49,786 nt of DNA, taken from contig NZ_LDVZ01000015.1 in the NCBI RefSeq assembly GCF_001276515.1, positions 1 to 49,786 of the forward strand. Reading direction: 5' to 3'. This DNA comes from Haemophilus sp. C1 (GTDB taxonomy: Bacteria; Pseudomonadota; Gammaproteobacteria; Enterobacterales; Pasteurellaceae). The position numbers and the translations under genes are program-made. Below are positions 18,863 to 28,802 of this stretch, piece after piece (position 1 is the first letter of the stretch; each line of letters begins with the position of its first letter). The notes under the pieces are model-generated. The model did not search any database, was not told the origin of the DNA, and saw only the letters and a list, made by a program, of their open reading frames with translations.

Positions 18863-21229
18863 TTATTCCTTTGATAATCCAATTACACGCGCATACCAAG
18901 GGGAAAATTCTGCGCGTGCTTGTTGGATTTCTAATCGATCTTGAAAAAAATTTACCCGCACTTGCCCTGAAACAGCGGTATTTTCTACCGCACTTTTAGA
19001 GCGTTGAAGCCTTTCTATAACCGAATAATGGGGGAATTTCCACGGATTCCAACGTCCGCTAGAAATAATCGCCACATCTGGTCGAACCTGAGAAAGTAAG
19101 TATTCACTTGTCGATGTTTTACTTCCGTGATGTCCCACTTGCAACACATCAATTTTGCCTAAAGTGCGGGCAAAAATTTGTTCATTTTTTGCTTCAGCAT
19201 CGCCAGTCAGCAAAACGCTATACTTTCCATCATCGACTAAAATCACACAAGAATGGGGATTATCTGCTCGCTCCACAATAGAATGCGGCGAAAGTATTTG
19301 AAAATGTAGCCCTTGCCAATGCCAATCACGTCCAGCAGTACAAAAAGTGCGGTGATTTTCCCCATAGTTTTTTCGTGAAGGGGTAATAAATTCCACATTG
19401 GGATACGCCTTTAAAATTGTCGAAGCACCACCTGCGTGATCGTTATCGTCGTGACTTAAAATCAATTTTTCCAAAACAATCCCTTCTCTTTGTAAATAAG
19501 GCAAAATTTCCAACTCAGCCATATTCCCCCCTCGCCAAGAAGAACCCGTATCATAAAGAATCCCTTTGCCATTTTTCACAATCAGCGTTGCCAGCCCCTG
19601 CCCCACATCTAAAGTATCTAATTGCCAATTAGGCTTACTTAGTTGTTTAAACAACAAAATCGTAAAACACAGTAAGATAATACCGAAAGAACATCGCAAA
19701 ACGTTGATTCGTTCATTTTTTAGCAAAGGTTTACTGAGATTTAATGTAAAAAATCTTGGTCGTTTTACTTGCCTGGTTGATGATGAAACTTCAGGTTCTC
19801 GGTAAATACTCCAAATAATTAACATAAAAATTCCCGCACAAAGCGCGGTTAAAATCAGCGCTAAATTAAATGAAACATTAAACCAATTTCCTTGAAAAAC
19901 AGAAATTAACCAAGTAATTCCTTCCGCTAGTTTGTTTGCAAGTTGCCAAGAAAAACAAGCTCCATTAGTAAAAACAGCAAATAAAATCAAGGGTACGAGG
20001 AAAAAACTATAAAGTGGTACGGCAATAAGATTGGCTAAAAATCCACTCAACGATAAGCCATTAAATAAAAAAAGCTGCAAAGGCGTAAAAAAGAGCAATA
20101 ACCCAAATTGCAAATGAAATAAACTTAAAATCCACCGCACTTTTGGTGAAAAGGATCGATTTTTCCATTGAAAAAGAGAAAAAGGCACATAACGATACCA
20201 TAGGATCAAACAAGCAACGGCTCCACAAGAAAGCCAAAAACTGACCGAAAGCGGCATTAATGGATCGCATAAAAGCAAGAATCCGACAACCAGCGTAAAA
20301 AGCTGAAGAGGCGAATAATGTCGCCTCATTATTTGAACGAAGAAAACGAAAACAAGTGCTGAAATCGCACGGAAAGTTGGCACGCTAAGACCAGCCAAAT
20401 ACGCATAAATTAAAGCAAATAAAACACCAAAAACTAAAGGAAAATAAGGATTAATAAAACGGGTGGGGAAAAATACTTGCACAACACGCGCCAAGTAAAA
20501 TCCAATTCCCATAGCCAACCCAATATGTAAGCCAGAAATAGCAATAAGATGTGCGGTATTCGTTTGTTGGTAAATTGACCAAATGTTTTTATCTAGCCAA
20601 GCCCGTTCGCCAAAAGCTAATGCGATCAATAAACCTTGTAGAGATAATCCTTCCGTTTGCTTCTTTACTTGTTGCAATTTTTCTGCACGCAATGATGAAA
20701 CATCAGCACTTTTCGCCGCACTTTTTACGGTTCCAACAGCTGTAATTCCTTTTGAAAAATACCATTGTTGCCGATCAAACCCACCAAAATTTAATCGCGC
20801 TGAAAGAGGACGTAAAGAAATTTCAGCTTGCCAAATTTCCGATAGTTGAGGCACCTCTTTCGCTTTCCAATTTAAGAAAATTCGTTGTTCTTGCAAATTA
20901 TTTGCCAATGTTGCTGTGGCAATGAGAGTTTGATAATCCTGTTGATGCAAAATTTCTTGAATCTCAAAAGTTACCATTTGCTTTTGAGCGGTAATATTTT
21001 GAGCTTGTTGTAATAAACTCAAAGCCGAATGATGAAAATAGCCAAGAGAAGCAACAAAAAAAGCAAGACTAACTAAGAAATTTTTACGCCAAAAAATAAA
21101 AAGAAAAATTAGAACAAGCGCAATAACGAAAGCAACTTGCCAAGGCAATAGAAATGCTTGCAGTAGAAATAACAAGGTTAAATCCGCAACAATTAACAAG
21201 ACAGCTAAAGTTATTAAGTTTAATTTCAT
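18863..21229 (-). CDS. rec2: competence DNA channel Rec2/ComEC
   Basis: A 788-aa inner-membrane channel that moves transforming DNA into the cytoplasm. Three parts are visible: N-terminal membrane helices and an OB-like periplasmic domain (to about residue 190), the Competence domain with many helices (about 210-480, containing ISGLHIGLAMG), and a C-terminal metallo-beta-lactamase-like domain beginning near 537 (LDVGQG) with SHDDNDHAGG near 592-601 and VGHHGSKTS further on. The CRP-S site at 21303-21324 places it in the competence regulon. It heads the leftward cluster with msbA and lpxK, so competence induction could read into lipid A genes. Confidence 0.95.
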   Translation of the reverse strand: MKLNLITLAVLLIVADLTLLFLLQAFLLPWQVAFVIALVLIFLFIFWRKNFLVSLAFFVASLGYFHHSALSLLQQAQNITAQKQMVTFEIQEILHQQDYQTLIATATLANNLQEQRIFLNWKAKEVPQLSEIWQAEISLRPLSARLNFGGFDRQQWYFSKGITAVGTVKSAAKSADVSSLRAEKLQQVKKQTEGLSLQGLLIALAFGERAWLDKNIWSIYQQTNTAHLIAISGLHIGLAMGIGFYLARVVQVFFPTRFINPYFPLVFGVLFALIYAYLAGLSVPTFRAISALVFVFFVQIMRRHYSPLQLFTLVVGFLLLCDPLMPLSVSFWLSCGAVACLILWYRYVPFSLFQWKNRSFSPKVRWILSLFHLQFGLLLFFTPLQLFLFNGLSLSGFLANLIAVPLYSFFLVPLILFAVFTNGACFSWQLANKLAEGITWLISVFQGNWFNVSFNLALILTALCAGIFMLIIWSIYREPEVSSSTRQVKRPRFFTLNLSKPLLKNERINVLRCSFGIILLCFTILLFKQLSKPNWQLDTLDVGQGLATLIVKNGKGILYDTGSSWRGGNMAELEILPYLQREGIVLEKLILSHDDNDHAGGASTILKAYPNVEFITPSRKNYGENHRTFCTAGRDWHWQGLHFQILSPHSIVERADNPHSCVILVDDGKYSVLLTGDAEAKNEQIFARTLGKIDVLQVGHHGSKTSTSEYLLSQVRPDVAIISSGRWNPWKFPHYSVIERLQRSKSAVENTAVSGQVRVNFFQDRLEIQQARAEFSPWYARVIGLSKE

Positions 21230-21302
21230 TTTTTAAAAGATTAATTCCTATCTCGCTAAGCCTAGGCTAGTTTTATTTAAATATGCAAACGGTTGCTTCA
21301 AA

Positions 21303-21324
21303 TTTTGCGATCTGTATCGTAAAA
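21303..21324 (-). promoter_or_regulatory. CRP-S (Sxy-dependent) competence site of rec2
   Basis: The core TGCGA-TCTGTA-TCGTA, flanked by TTTT and AAAA, matches the CRP-S consensus TGCGA-N6-TCGCA with one mismatch. CRP-S sites need both CRP and Sxy/TfoX. Its centre is about 41 bp upstream of a start point implied by the AT-rich -10 (TATTTA on the minus strand, 21282-21277). Confidence 0.85.
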
Positions 21325-21347
21325 ATAAATTTTTCAGGAAAATTTAC

Positions 21348-21376
21348 TTGCTAAAACAAACAACTTCTGATATTTA
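21348..21376 (+). promoter_or_regulatory. candidate dksA promoter
   Basis: TTGCTA at 21348-21353, 17 bp, then TATTTA at 21371-21376, followed by a GC-rich stretch (ACCGCCCGC). The leader to the dksA start is about 107 nt and contains a 6-bp inverted repeat (GTTCCT/AGGAAC). Confidence 0.45.
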
Positions 21377-21489
21377 TACCGCCCGCAAAAATTGGGTTCC
21401 TAAAAAAGAGCAGTCAGGAACAAACTAAAATAACAAGACAGGAAGTCGTGAAGTCCACGCTTAAATTCTGTATGTATTAGGAGTGAGAG

Positions 21490-21927
21490 ATGTCAAGAGC
21501 ATCATTGAGCTTGCTAGATTTAGCAGGCGTAAAGCCTTATCAAATGAAAAAAGATGAAGAATATATGAATGAAGAGCAAATTCTTCATTTCAGAAAAATT
21601 CTTAATGCTTGGCACGAGCAAATCGTGGAAGAAGCTTCTCGCACCGTTGCACATATGCAGGATGAAGTAACCAATTTCCCCGATCCCGCAGACCGAGCAA
21701 CTCAGGAAGAGGAATTTAGTCTAGAATTGCGTAATCGTGATCGCGAACGTAAGCTAATGAAAAAAATCGAAGCAACCTTGAAAAAACTTGATACCGATGA
21801 TTTCGGTTACTGCGATTGTTGCGGCGAAGAAATCGGTATCCGCCGTTTAGAAGCACGCCCAACAGCAGATCTTTGCATTGATTGCAAAACGTTAGCTGAA
21901 ATCCGCGAAAAACAAGTCGCTGGTTAA
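21490..21927 (+). CDS. dksA: RNA polymerase-binding transcription factor DksA
   Basis: A 145-aa factor that enters the RNA polymerase secondary channel and, with ppGpp, controls rRNA and amino acid promoters. The coiled-coil tip DPADRA (residues 65-70) has the two Asp and the Ala needed for activity. The four-cysteine zinc finger uses Cys108, Cys111, Cys129 and Cys132 (YCDCCG ... CIDC). AGGAG precedes the ATG. It is slightly shorter than E. coli DksA (151 aa) at the N-terminus. It is followed by an uptake-signal terminator, so it is probably monocistronic. Confidence 0.97.
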   Translation: MSRASLSLLDLAGVKPYQMKKDEEYMNEEQILHFRKILNAWHEQIVEEASRTVAHMQDEVTNFPDPADRATQEEEFSLELRNRDRERKLMKKIEATLKKLDTDDFGYCDCCGEEIGIRRLEARPTADLCIDCKTLAEIREKQVAG

Positions 21928-21948
21928 TTCATTCTATTGAAAAATACC

Positions 21949-21979
21949 AAAGTGCGGTTAAAATTAGCCGCACTTTTTT
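21949..21979 (+). terminator. dksA terminator with an uptake-signal stem
   Basis: AAAGTGCGG (21949-21957) pairs with CCGCACTTT (21968-21976) across a 10-nt loop and runs into a T run. The left arm is a perfect uptake signal and the right arm a one-mismatch copy. Confidence 0.85.
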
Positions 21980-22068
21980 ACATTTAAAAATACGGAAAAT
22001 TTTCCCTTACCTTTTCCAACAAGAAAAGAGCTAAGCCATTAATTTACAATAAAAAAACGGAGTAAATC

Positions 22069-23532
22069 ATTCTTACTTATATCAAAAATTTGTTTGGCAA
22101 AAAAACAAAAAAATCAAAAGAGGTTGCCAAAACAAGTGCTCATTCTAAACGAGTTGGGCGTCCCAATAGCCAAATGCCAAAAGCGCAGACAAAAAAATCA
22201 GAACAAACACGTCGCTACGATAAAAATGTGATTAAAGCGGCTCAATTTGATATTTCACCGCGTGATTTTAGCCGTAATGCACTCACTGTAGTGGAGAAAC
22301 TGCAACGTCAAGGTTTCGAAGCTTATATCGTCGGTGGATGTATCCGTGATTTATTGCTCGGCAAAAAACCTAAAGATTTTGATGTTGCAACAAACGCCCG
22401 TCCTGAGCAAATCCAAAACATTTTTCAACGCCAATGCCGTTTAGTGGGTCGCCGTTTCCGATTAGCACATATTATGTTTGGTCGAGATATTATTGAAGTT
22501 GCCACTTTCCGAGCCAATCACAGTGATGCCCTCAATGAAAATCAAGCGAAGCAAAGTAATGAAGGCATGTTACTACGCGATAATGTTTACGGTACGATCG
22601 AACAAGATGCAGTGCGCCGTGATTTTACGGTCAATGCGCTGTATTACAATCCACAAGATAATACGTTACGAGATTATTTCGAGGGCATTAAAGATCTCAA
22701 AGCAGGCAAGCTACGCTTAATTGGCGATCCTGTTACACGTTATCAAGAAGATCCTGTGCGGATGCTGCGCTCAATTCGCTTTATGGCAAAACTTGATATG
22801 TTCCTTGAAAAACCAAGTGAACAGCCAATTCGTGAACTTGCGCCTTTATTAAAAAATATTCCGCCAGCTCGCTTATTTGACGAAAGTTTAAAATTATTAC
22901 AAGCAGGACAAGGGGTAAAAACCTATCGTTTATTACGCCAATATGGTTTATTTGAACAACTTTTCCCTGCATTAAGTCCATATTTTACAGAAAAAGAAGA
23001 TAGCTTTGCAGAACGCATGATCGTCACCGCCCTGACTTCTACGGATGAACGTGTTGCGGATAAACTTCGTATTAATCCTGCATTCTTATTTGCAGCATTT
23101 TTCTGGTATCCATTGCGCGAAAAAGTGGAAATATTGAAAAATGAAGGCGGTCTAAATAATCATGATGCTTATGCTTTGGCCGGCAATGAGGTGTTAGACT
23201 TATTCTGCCGTGCCTTGGCTGCACCTCGTCGTCATACTGCGGTCATTCGTGATATTTGGTTCTTACAACTGCAATTATTAAAACGTACTGGTTCAGCACC
23301 AATGCGCACCATGGAACATCCAAAATTCCGTGCTGGCTTTGATTTACTGGCTATGCGTGCAGAAATTGAAGGTGGCGAAACGATTGAATTGGCCAAATGG
23401 TGGCACGAATATCAATTCAGCAATGGTGAACAGCGTGAACAGTTAGTACACGAGCAACAACGCTTACATCCCAAACCAAAGAAAAAATACTACCGTCCAC
23501 GCCGTCGTAAAACAACGCGCTCAGCAGAATAA
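22069..23532 (+). CDS. pcnB: poly(A) polymerase I, AUU start
   Basis: Adds poly(A) tails to RNA 3' ends and so promotes decay. The nucleotidyltransferase core shows VGGCIRDLLLG and the catalytic DFD (Asp103, Asp105 in the 487-aa version), then the RNA-binding region RREDFTVNALYY-like (VRRDFTVNALYYN), and a basic C-terminal tail. No ATG starts this frame. An in-frame TAA lies at 22063-22065, and a TTG at 22090 lacks a ribosome site. ATT at 22069 is preceded by GGAG with a 6-nt spacer, and the encoded start (ILTYIKNL) resembles that of E. coli PcnB, which is known to start at AUU. I therefore start at 22069. Confidence 0.88.
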   Translation: MLTYIKNLFGKKTKKSKEVAKTSAHSKRVGRPNSQMPKAQTKKSEQTRRYDKNVIKAAQFDISPRDFSRNALTVVEKLQRQGFEAYIVGGCIRDLLLGKKPKDFDVATNARPEQIQNIFQRQCRLVGRRFRLAHIMFGRDIIEVATFRANHSDALNENQAKQSNEGMLLRDNVYGTIEQDAVRRDFTVNALYYNPQDNTLRDYFEGIKDLKAGKLRLIGDPVTRYQEDPVRMLRSIRFMAKLDMFLEKPSEQPIRELAPLLKNIPPARLFDESLKLLQAGQGVKTYRLLRQYGLFEQLFPALSPYFTEKEDSFAERMIVTALTSTDERVADKLRINPAFLFAAFFWYPLREKVEILKNEGGLNNHDAYALAGNEVLDLFCRALAAPRRHTAVIRDIWFLQLQLLKRTGSAPMRTMEHPKFRAGFDLLAMRAEIEGGETIELAKWWHEYQFSNGEQREQLVHEQQRLHPKPKKKYYRPRRRKTTRSAE

Positions 23533-23540
23533 GGGAAGAG

Positions 23541-24023
23541 ATGATTACTGCATATATTGCTCTTGGTAGCAATTTAAACACACCAGTAGAACAATTACAT
23601 TCTGCGCTTAACGCGATAAGTCAGTTACCAAACACGCATTTGGTAACGACGAGCTCTTTTTATAAAAGCAAACCGCTCGGCCCACAAGATCAACCCGATT
23701 ATGTGAATGCCGTTGCAAAAATTGAGACCGAGCTTAGCCCGTTTGCACTATTAGATGAATTGCAACGCATTGAAAATGAGCAAGGTCGAGTACGTTTACG
23801 TCGCTGGGGTGAGCGTACATTAGATTTGGATATTTTGCTTTACGGCAACGAAATCATTCAAAACGAGCACTTAACGATTCCCCATTATGATATGCATAAC
23901 CGTGAGTTTGTCATTGTGCCGTTGTTTGAAATCGCATCGGATTTGGTCTTACCTAACACTCAACTACTAGCAGATTTGGTCAAGCAATTTGATGACCATG
24001 AAATGATAAAATTAAATCCCTAG
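23541..24023 (+). CDS. folK: HPPK, 6-hydroxymethyl-7,8-dihydropterin pyrophosphokinase
   Basis: A 160-aa folate-pathway enzyme that transfers pyrophosphate from ATP to the pterin before dihydropteroate synthase acts. The N-terminal IALGSNL and the signature RRWGERTLDLDILLYG, with the two metal-binding Asp residues, are clear. GGAAGAG lies just upstream of the ATG, and pcnB ends 8 bp before, the same pcnB-folK pair as in E. coli. It ends at a paired uptake-signal terminator. Confidence 0.96.
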   Translation: MITAYIALGSNLNTPVEQLHSALNAISQLPNTHLVTTSSFYKSKPLGPQDQPDYVNAVAKIETELSPFALLDELQRIENEQGRVRLRRWGERTLDLDILLYGNEIIQNEHLTIPHYDMHNREFVIVPLFEIASDLVLPNTQLLADLVKQFDDHEMIKLNP

Positions 24024-24030
24024 AAATTTC

Positions 24031-24061
24031 ACCGCACTTTTATGAACCTCAAAAGTGCGGT
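24031..24061. terminator. terminator from paired uptake signals after folK
   Basis: ACCGCACTTTT (24031-24041) and AAAAGTGCGGT (24051-24061) form an 11-bp perfect stem with a 9-nt loop. Both arms are perfect uptake signals. A T run is inside the stem rather than after it, so termination may be moderate. Confidence 0.65.
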
Positions 24062-24098
24062 AGAATCTGCCCACATTTTTCTTCATTCATGACCCGTT

Positions 24099-24575
24099 AT
24101 GGAAAGCTTAATTCAATATATCCCTGATGAATTTTCTATGCTCCGCTTTGGCAAAAAATTCGCGGAAATTCTTTTAAAATTGCATACCGAAAAAGCCATT
24201 ATGGTTTATCTTAACGGTGATCTTGGGGCAGGAAAAACAACGCTAACACGCGGAATGCTACAAGGTATCGGTCATGAAGGTAATGTAAAAAGCCCAACTT
24301 ATACGCTGGTTGAAGAATACAATATTGCAGGCAAAATGATTTATCATTTTGATTTATATCGGTTAGCAGATCCTGAAGAACTCGAATTTATGGGTATTAG
24401 AGATTATTTTAATACGGGTAGCATTTGCTTAATTGAATGGTCTGAAAAAGGTCAAGGCATATTGCCAGAAGCTGATATTTTAGTAAATATTGATTATTAT
24501 GATGATGCACGAAATATTGAATTAATCGCACAAACAAATTTGGGTAAAAATATTATAAGCGAATTTTCTAATTAA
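24099..24575 (+). CDS. tsaE: tRNA threonylcarbamoyladenosine ATPase TsaE
   Basis: A 158-aa P-loop ATPase that works with TsaB and TsaD to make t6A37 in tRNAs decoding ANN codons. Walker A is GDLGAGKT at residues 40-47. The switch-like [10 protein letters not shown] and the IEWSEKG motif are family markers. This is the HI0065 family, for which a crystal structure exists. It starts a dense rightward run tsaE-amiB-mutL-miaA-glnE in which intergenic gaps are 0-7 bp. Confidence 0.96.
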   Translation: MESLIQYIPDEFSMLRFGKKFAEILLKLHTEKAIMVYLNGDLGAGKTTLTRGMLQGIGHEGNVKSPTYTLVEEYNIAGKMIYHFDLYRLADPEELEFMGIRDYFNTGSICLIEWSEKGQGILPEADILVNIDYYDDARNIELIAQTNLGKNIISEFSN

Positions 24576-24582
24576 CTTATTT

Positions 24583-25953
24583 ATGAAAACTAAAATTTTA
24601 TTTTTTCTTTTTTTCTCAATATTTAGCGTTTCTATTTTTGCAGCTCCTATTACGATTGCGATTGACCCAGGTCATGGGGGGAAAGATCCTGGTGCAATCA
24701 GCCGAAACTTGGGCATTTATGAAAAAAATGTCACCCTTTCGATTGCAAAAGAATTAAAAGCTTTGCTAGATAAAGATCCAAATTTTCGCGGTGTATTAAC
24801 GCGTAAAAGTGATTATTATATTTCCGTGCCAGAACGTTCAGAAATCGCACGTAAATTTAAAGCGAATTATCTTATTTCTATCCATGCAGATTCATCTGAA
24901 TCGCCTGATCGTCGTGGGGCTTCTGTTTGGGTATTGTCAAACCGTCGAGCCAATGATGAAATGGGTCAATGGCTAGAAGACGATGAAAAACGCTCAGAAT
25001 TACTTGGTGGCGCAGGAAAAGTACTTTCACACAATAATGACAAATACCTAGATCAAACTGTGCTTGATTTACAATTTGGCCATAGCCAACGTACTGGCTA
25101 TACGTTAGGCGAACATATTTTGCGCCATTTTGCTAAAGTAACAACATTAAGTCGCAGTACGCCACAACATGCAAGTTTGGGTGTTCTACGTTCGCCAGAT
25201 ATTCCTTCTGTGTTGGTAGAAACGGGATTTCTTTCCAATTCAGAAGAAGAAAAAAAACTTAACTCTCAAGCCTATCGTCGCCGTATTGCTTATATGATTT
25301 ATGAGGGGCTGGTTGCATTCCGCGGTGGAAAAGCTAAATCTTTCATAAGTGATGATATTGTTCAGAATAGCAAACAAAATGACACAAAAAATTCAGAAAA
25401 AAATGACCGCACTTCCGATAAAAATACCAATGAGAACGTAGTAAAAGATAGTGACCTTCGCCACACAGTCAAAAATGGGGAAAGTTTAGGGAGCCTTGCG
25501 AATAAATACGATGTCAAAGTGGCGGACATTGTGGCGTTAAATAAATTAAAACGCGAAGCGCTTTGGATTGGTGAAACCATCAAAATTCCAGATAATGGAA
25601 AAACTCAGAAAGCACAAGATGACAAAGTAAATTCATCAAAAAATAAAGAAAGTGCGGTAAAAAAGGCAGAGAAAACCACTGAAAAAACCAACAATCCAAA
25701 AATAGAAAAATCAGAAAATAAAACGGATAAAAATAAATCCTCAAATAAAACGAAAAAAGAGGAAACCTCATCCACTAAAAAATCGGATGAGAAAAAAGAG
25801 ATTCCGCTTTACCATGTCATTCAAAAAGATCAGACAATCTATGCTGTATCGCGAGAATACAATATTTCAGTCAAGCAAATTTTAAAACTGAATCCAAAAT
25901 TAAAAGATGGTAAAGCCTTGAGCGGACAAAAAATTAAATTAAGAGAAAAGTAA
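24583..25953 (+). CDS. amiB: N-acetylmuramoyl-L-alanine amidase with two LysM domains
   Basis: A 456-aa cell-wall amidase that cuts the stem peptide from MurNAc during daughter-cell separation. A signal peptide spans residues 1-20 (SIFA then APITI). The Amidase_3 domain follows directly, with zinc-site regions at His31 ([10 protein letters not shown]), Glu near 47 (YEKNVTLS) and SIHADS. LysM domains lie near 292-335 ([16 protein letters not shown]) and 408-456 ([17 protein letters not shown]). Between them is a Lys/Ser/Asn-rich linker of about 70 residues. Unlike E. coli AmiB there is no AMIN domain. Two uptake signals fall in linker sequence. It abuts mutL with no gap. Confidence 0.95.
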   Translation: MKTKILFFLFFSIFSVSIFAAPITIAIDPGHGGKDPGAISRNLGIYEKNVTLSIAKELKALLDKDPNFRGVLTRKSDYYISVPERSEIARKFKANYLISIHADSSESPDRRGASVWVLSNRRANDEMGQWLEDDEKRSELLGGAGKVLSHNNDKYLDQTVLDLQFGHSQRTGYTLGEHILRHFAKVTTLSRSTPQHASLGVLRSPDIPSVLVETGFLSNSEEEKKLNSQAYRRRIAYMIYEGLVAFRGGKAKSFISDDIVQNSKQNDTKNSEKNDRTSDKNTNENVVKDSDLRHTVKNGESLGSLANKYDVKVADIVALNKLKREALWIGETIKIPDNGKTQKAQDDKVNSSKNKESAVKKAEKTTEKTNNPKIEKSENKTDKNKSSNKTKKEETSSTKKSDEKKEIPLYHVIQKDQTIYAVSREYNISVKQILKLNPKLKDGKALSGQKIKLREK

Positions 25954-27855
25954 ATGCCAATTAAAATTCTTTCCCCACAACTTGCTAATCAAATTGCTGC
26001 CGGAGAAGTGGTAGAACGCCCTGCGTCTGTAGTGAAAGAATTAGTGGAAAATAGCCTTGATGCAGGTGCAAATAAAATCCAAATCGATATCGAAAATGGT
26101 GGGGCAAATTTAATCCGCATTCGTGACAACGGCTGTGGCATTCCAAAAGAAGAATTAAGCCTTGCTTTGGCGCGACATGCCACGAGTAAAATTACCGATC
26201 TTGATGATCTCGAAGCGATTTTAAGTTTAGGTTTTCGTGGTGAAGCATTGGCAAGTATCAGCTCTGTATCACGCTTAACGCTCACCTCTCGCACCGAAGC
26301 GCAAACTGAAGCGTGGCAAGTTTATGCGCAAGGTCGTGATATGGAAACCACAATCAAACCCGCATCACATCCTGTCGGCACAACAGTTGAAGTTGCCAAT
26401 CTTTTTTTCAACACGCCAGCCCGCCGAAAATTTTTGCGCACAGACAAAACAGAATTTGCTCATATTGATGAAGTCATTAGCCGCATTGCTTTAACAAAAT
26501 TCAACACGGCATTTACATTAACGCATAATGGGAAAATTATCCGTCAATATCGTCCAGCTGAAGAGATCAATCAACAACTAAAACGTGTCGCCGCTGTTTG
26601 TGGGGATGATTTTGTCAAAAATGCCTTACGAATTGATTGGAAACACGATGATTTACACTTATTGGGCTGGGTAGCCACACCAAATTTTAGCCGAACTCAA
26701 AATGATTTAAGTTATTGCTACATTAATGGCCGAATGGTTCGAGATAAAGTGATCAGCCATGCTATTCGACAAGCCTATGCACAATATTTACCAACGGATG
26801 CTTATCCTGCATTTGTGTTGTTTATTGACTTAAACCCACACGATGTGGATGTCAATGTTCATCCGACCAAACATGAAGTGCGCTTTCACCAACAACGCCT
26901 CATTCATGATTTTATTTACGAAGGCATCAGTCATGCGCTAAACAATCAAGAACAGCTTAATTGGCACACAGAGCCAAGTTCGGTAGAAAATCACGAAGAA
27001 AATACGGTGCGTGAACCCCAACCGAATTACAGCATTCGTCCTAATCGTGCAGCTGCGGGGCAAAATATCTTTGCACCACAATATCATGAAAAATTACAGC
27101 AAAATCAACCGCACTTTTTTGACGGTCGCAGCTTATCAAGCCATGTCACAGCAGACTATCGTGATTATCACGAAAATTATAAAAAAGACACGCCAAGTAA
27201 AACAGAACAGCAGTTGTATGGGGAATTGTTACGCACATTACCGCCTATAGAGCAAAAGGATATATCGAATACAGCACAACAAAATATTTCAGATACAGCT
27301 AAAATCATCTCAACTGAAATAATTGAATGCTCATCACATCTACGCGCCCTTTCACTTATTGAAAATCGCGTGCTGTTATTACAACAAAATCAAGATTTCT
27401 TTTTGCTTTCATTGGAAAAATTACAACGCTTGCAATGGCAATTGGCTTTACAACAAATACACATCGAACAACAGCCTTTATTGATTCCAATCGTGTTTCG
27501 CTTAACCGAATCACAATTCCAAAAATGGCAACAATATTCAGATGACTTCAAAAAAATTGGCTTTGAATTTATCGAAAATCAAGCGCAATTACGTTTAACT
27601 TTAAATCGCGTGCCAAGTATATTACGCACTCAAAATCTACAAAAATGCGTGATGGCAATGCTGACTAGAGAGGAAAATTCATCCTCATTTTTAACCGCAC
27701 TTTGCGCACAGTTAGAATGCAAAACCTTTAACGCTTTAGCGGATGCACTCAATTTATTAAGCGAGACAGAACGTTTACTAACCCAAGTAAATCGCACGGC
27801 ATTCACCCAATTACTCAAACCTGTTAATTGGCAGCCTTTATTAGACGAAATTTAA
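25954..27855 (+). CDS. mutL: DNA mismatch repair protein MutL
   Basis: A 633-aa GHKL ATPase that couples MutS mismatch recognition to MutH and UvrD. N-terminal ATP-binding motifs are [24 protein letters not shown] and [10 protein letters not shown] within the first 110 residues. The MutL signature and the [13 protein letters not shown] region lie near residues 295-310. A long variable linker (about 340-430) holds an uptake signal. The C-terminal dimerisation domain shows no DQHA-type endonuclease motif, as in E. coli MutL. Its ATG follows the amiB stop directly. Confidence 0.97.
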   Translation: MPIKILSPQLANQIAAGEVVERPASVVKELVENSLDAGANKIQIDIENGGANLIRIRDNGCGIPKEELSLALARHATSKITDLDDLEAILSLGFRGEALASISSVSRLTLTSRTEAQTEAWQVYAQGRDMETTIKPASHPVGTTVEVANLFFNTPARRKFLRTDKTEFAHIDEVISRIALTKFNTAFTLTHNGKIIRQYRPAEEINQQLKRVAAVCGDDFVKNALRIDWKHDDLHLLGWVATPNFSRTQNDLSYCYINGRMVRDKVISHAIRQAYAQYLPTDAYPAFVLFIDLNPHDVDVNVHPTKHEVRFHQQRLIHDFIYEGISHALNNQEQLNWHTEPSSVENHEENTVREPQPNYSIRPNRAAAGQNIFAPQYHEKLQQNQPHFFDGRSLSSHVTADYRDYHENYKKDTPSKTEQQLYGELLRTLPPIEQKDISNTAQQNISDTAKIISTEIIECSSHLRALSLIENRVLLLQQNQDFFLLSLEKLQRLQWQLALQQIHIEQQPLLIPIVFRLTESQFQKWQQYSDDFKKIGFEFIENQAQLRLTLNRVPSILRTQNLQKCVMAMLTREENSSSFLTALCAQLECKTFNALADALNLLSETERLLTQVNRTAFTQLLKPVNWQPLLDEI

Positions 27856-27861
27856 ATTTTT

Positions 27862-28797
27862 ATGAAACCAACTGCAATTTTTTTAATGGGGCCAACTGCC
27901 TCCGGCAAAACAGATTTAGCCATTCAATTACGAAACTCACTTCCAGTCGAAGTGATTAGTGTAGATTCAGCGCTCATTTATAAAGGAATGGATATTGGCA
28001 CAGCGAAACCATCAAAAGAAGAACTTGACCTTGCGCCTCACCGATTGATCGATATTTTAGATCCGTCAGAAAGCTATTCCGCAATGAATTTCCGCGATGA
28101 TGCGCTACGCGAAATGGCAGAAATTACCGCACAAGGCAAAATTCCATTACTGGTGGGTGGTACGATGTTATATTACAAAGCCTTAATCGAAGGGCTTTCT
28201 CCCTTGCCTTCTGCTGATGAAAATATTCGCGCCGAGCTTGAACAAAAAGCAGAACAACAAGGTTGGGCTGCATTACATACAGAACTCGCCAAAATCGATC
28301 CCATTTCTGCCGCCCGAATTAATCCAAGTGATTCTCAACGAATCAATCGTGCTTTAGAGGTTTTTTATATCACGGGAAAATCACTCACAGAGCTGACGGA
28401 AGAAAAAGGCGAAGCCTTGCCTTATGATTTTGTGCAATTTGCAATTGCGCCGCAAGATCGTCATATTTTGCATGACCGCATTGAACAACGCTTTCATAAA
28501 ATGATTGAACTGGGCTTTCAAGCTGAAGTGGAAAAACTTTATGCTCGCGCTGATTTAAATATTAATCTACCCTCAATTCGCTGTGTGGGCTATCGTCAAA
28601 TGTGGGAATATTTACAAGGCGATTACAATCACGAAGAAATGATTTTCCGTGGTATTTGTGCAACTCGCCAGCTAGCTAAACGCCAGCTCACTTGGCTGCG
28701 CGGTTGGAAAACACCAATACAATGGCTTGATAGTTTGCAACCTCAACAAGCGAAAGAAACCGTATTACGTCACTTAGATTCCTATCAAAAAGGTTAG
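27862..28797 (+). CDS. miaA: tRNA dimethylallyltransferase
   Basis: A 311-aa enzyme that transfers dimethylallyl to A37 of tRNAs reading UNN codons, the first step toward ms2i6A. The P-loop [11 protein letters not shown] spans residues 10-20. [18 protein letters not shown] and [13 protein letters not shown] are family motifs. It is 6 bp after mutL, matching the E. coli mutL-miaA order, but hfq does not follow; glnE does. Confidence 0.97.
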   Translation: MKPTAIFLMGPTASGKTDLAIQLRNSLPVEVISVDSALIYKGMDIGTAKPSKEELDLAPHRLIDILDPSESYSAMNFRDDALREMAEITAQGKIPLLVGGTMLYYKALIEGLSPLPSADENIRAELEQKAEQQGWAALHTELAKIDPISAARINPSDSQRINRALEVFYITGKSLTELTEEKGEALPYDFVQFAIAPQDRHILHDRIEQRFHKMIELGFQAEVEKLYARADLNINLPSIRCVGYRQMWEYLQGDYNHEEMIFRGICATRQLAKRQLTWLRGWKTPIQWLDSLQPQQAKETVLRHLDSYQKG

Positions 28798-28802
28798 AAA
28801 AA

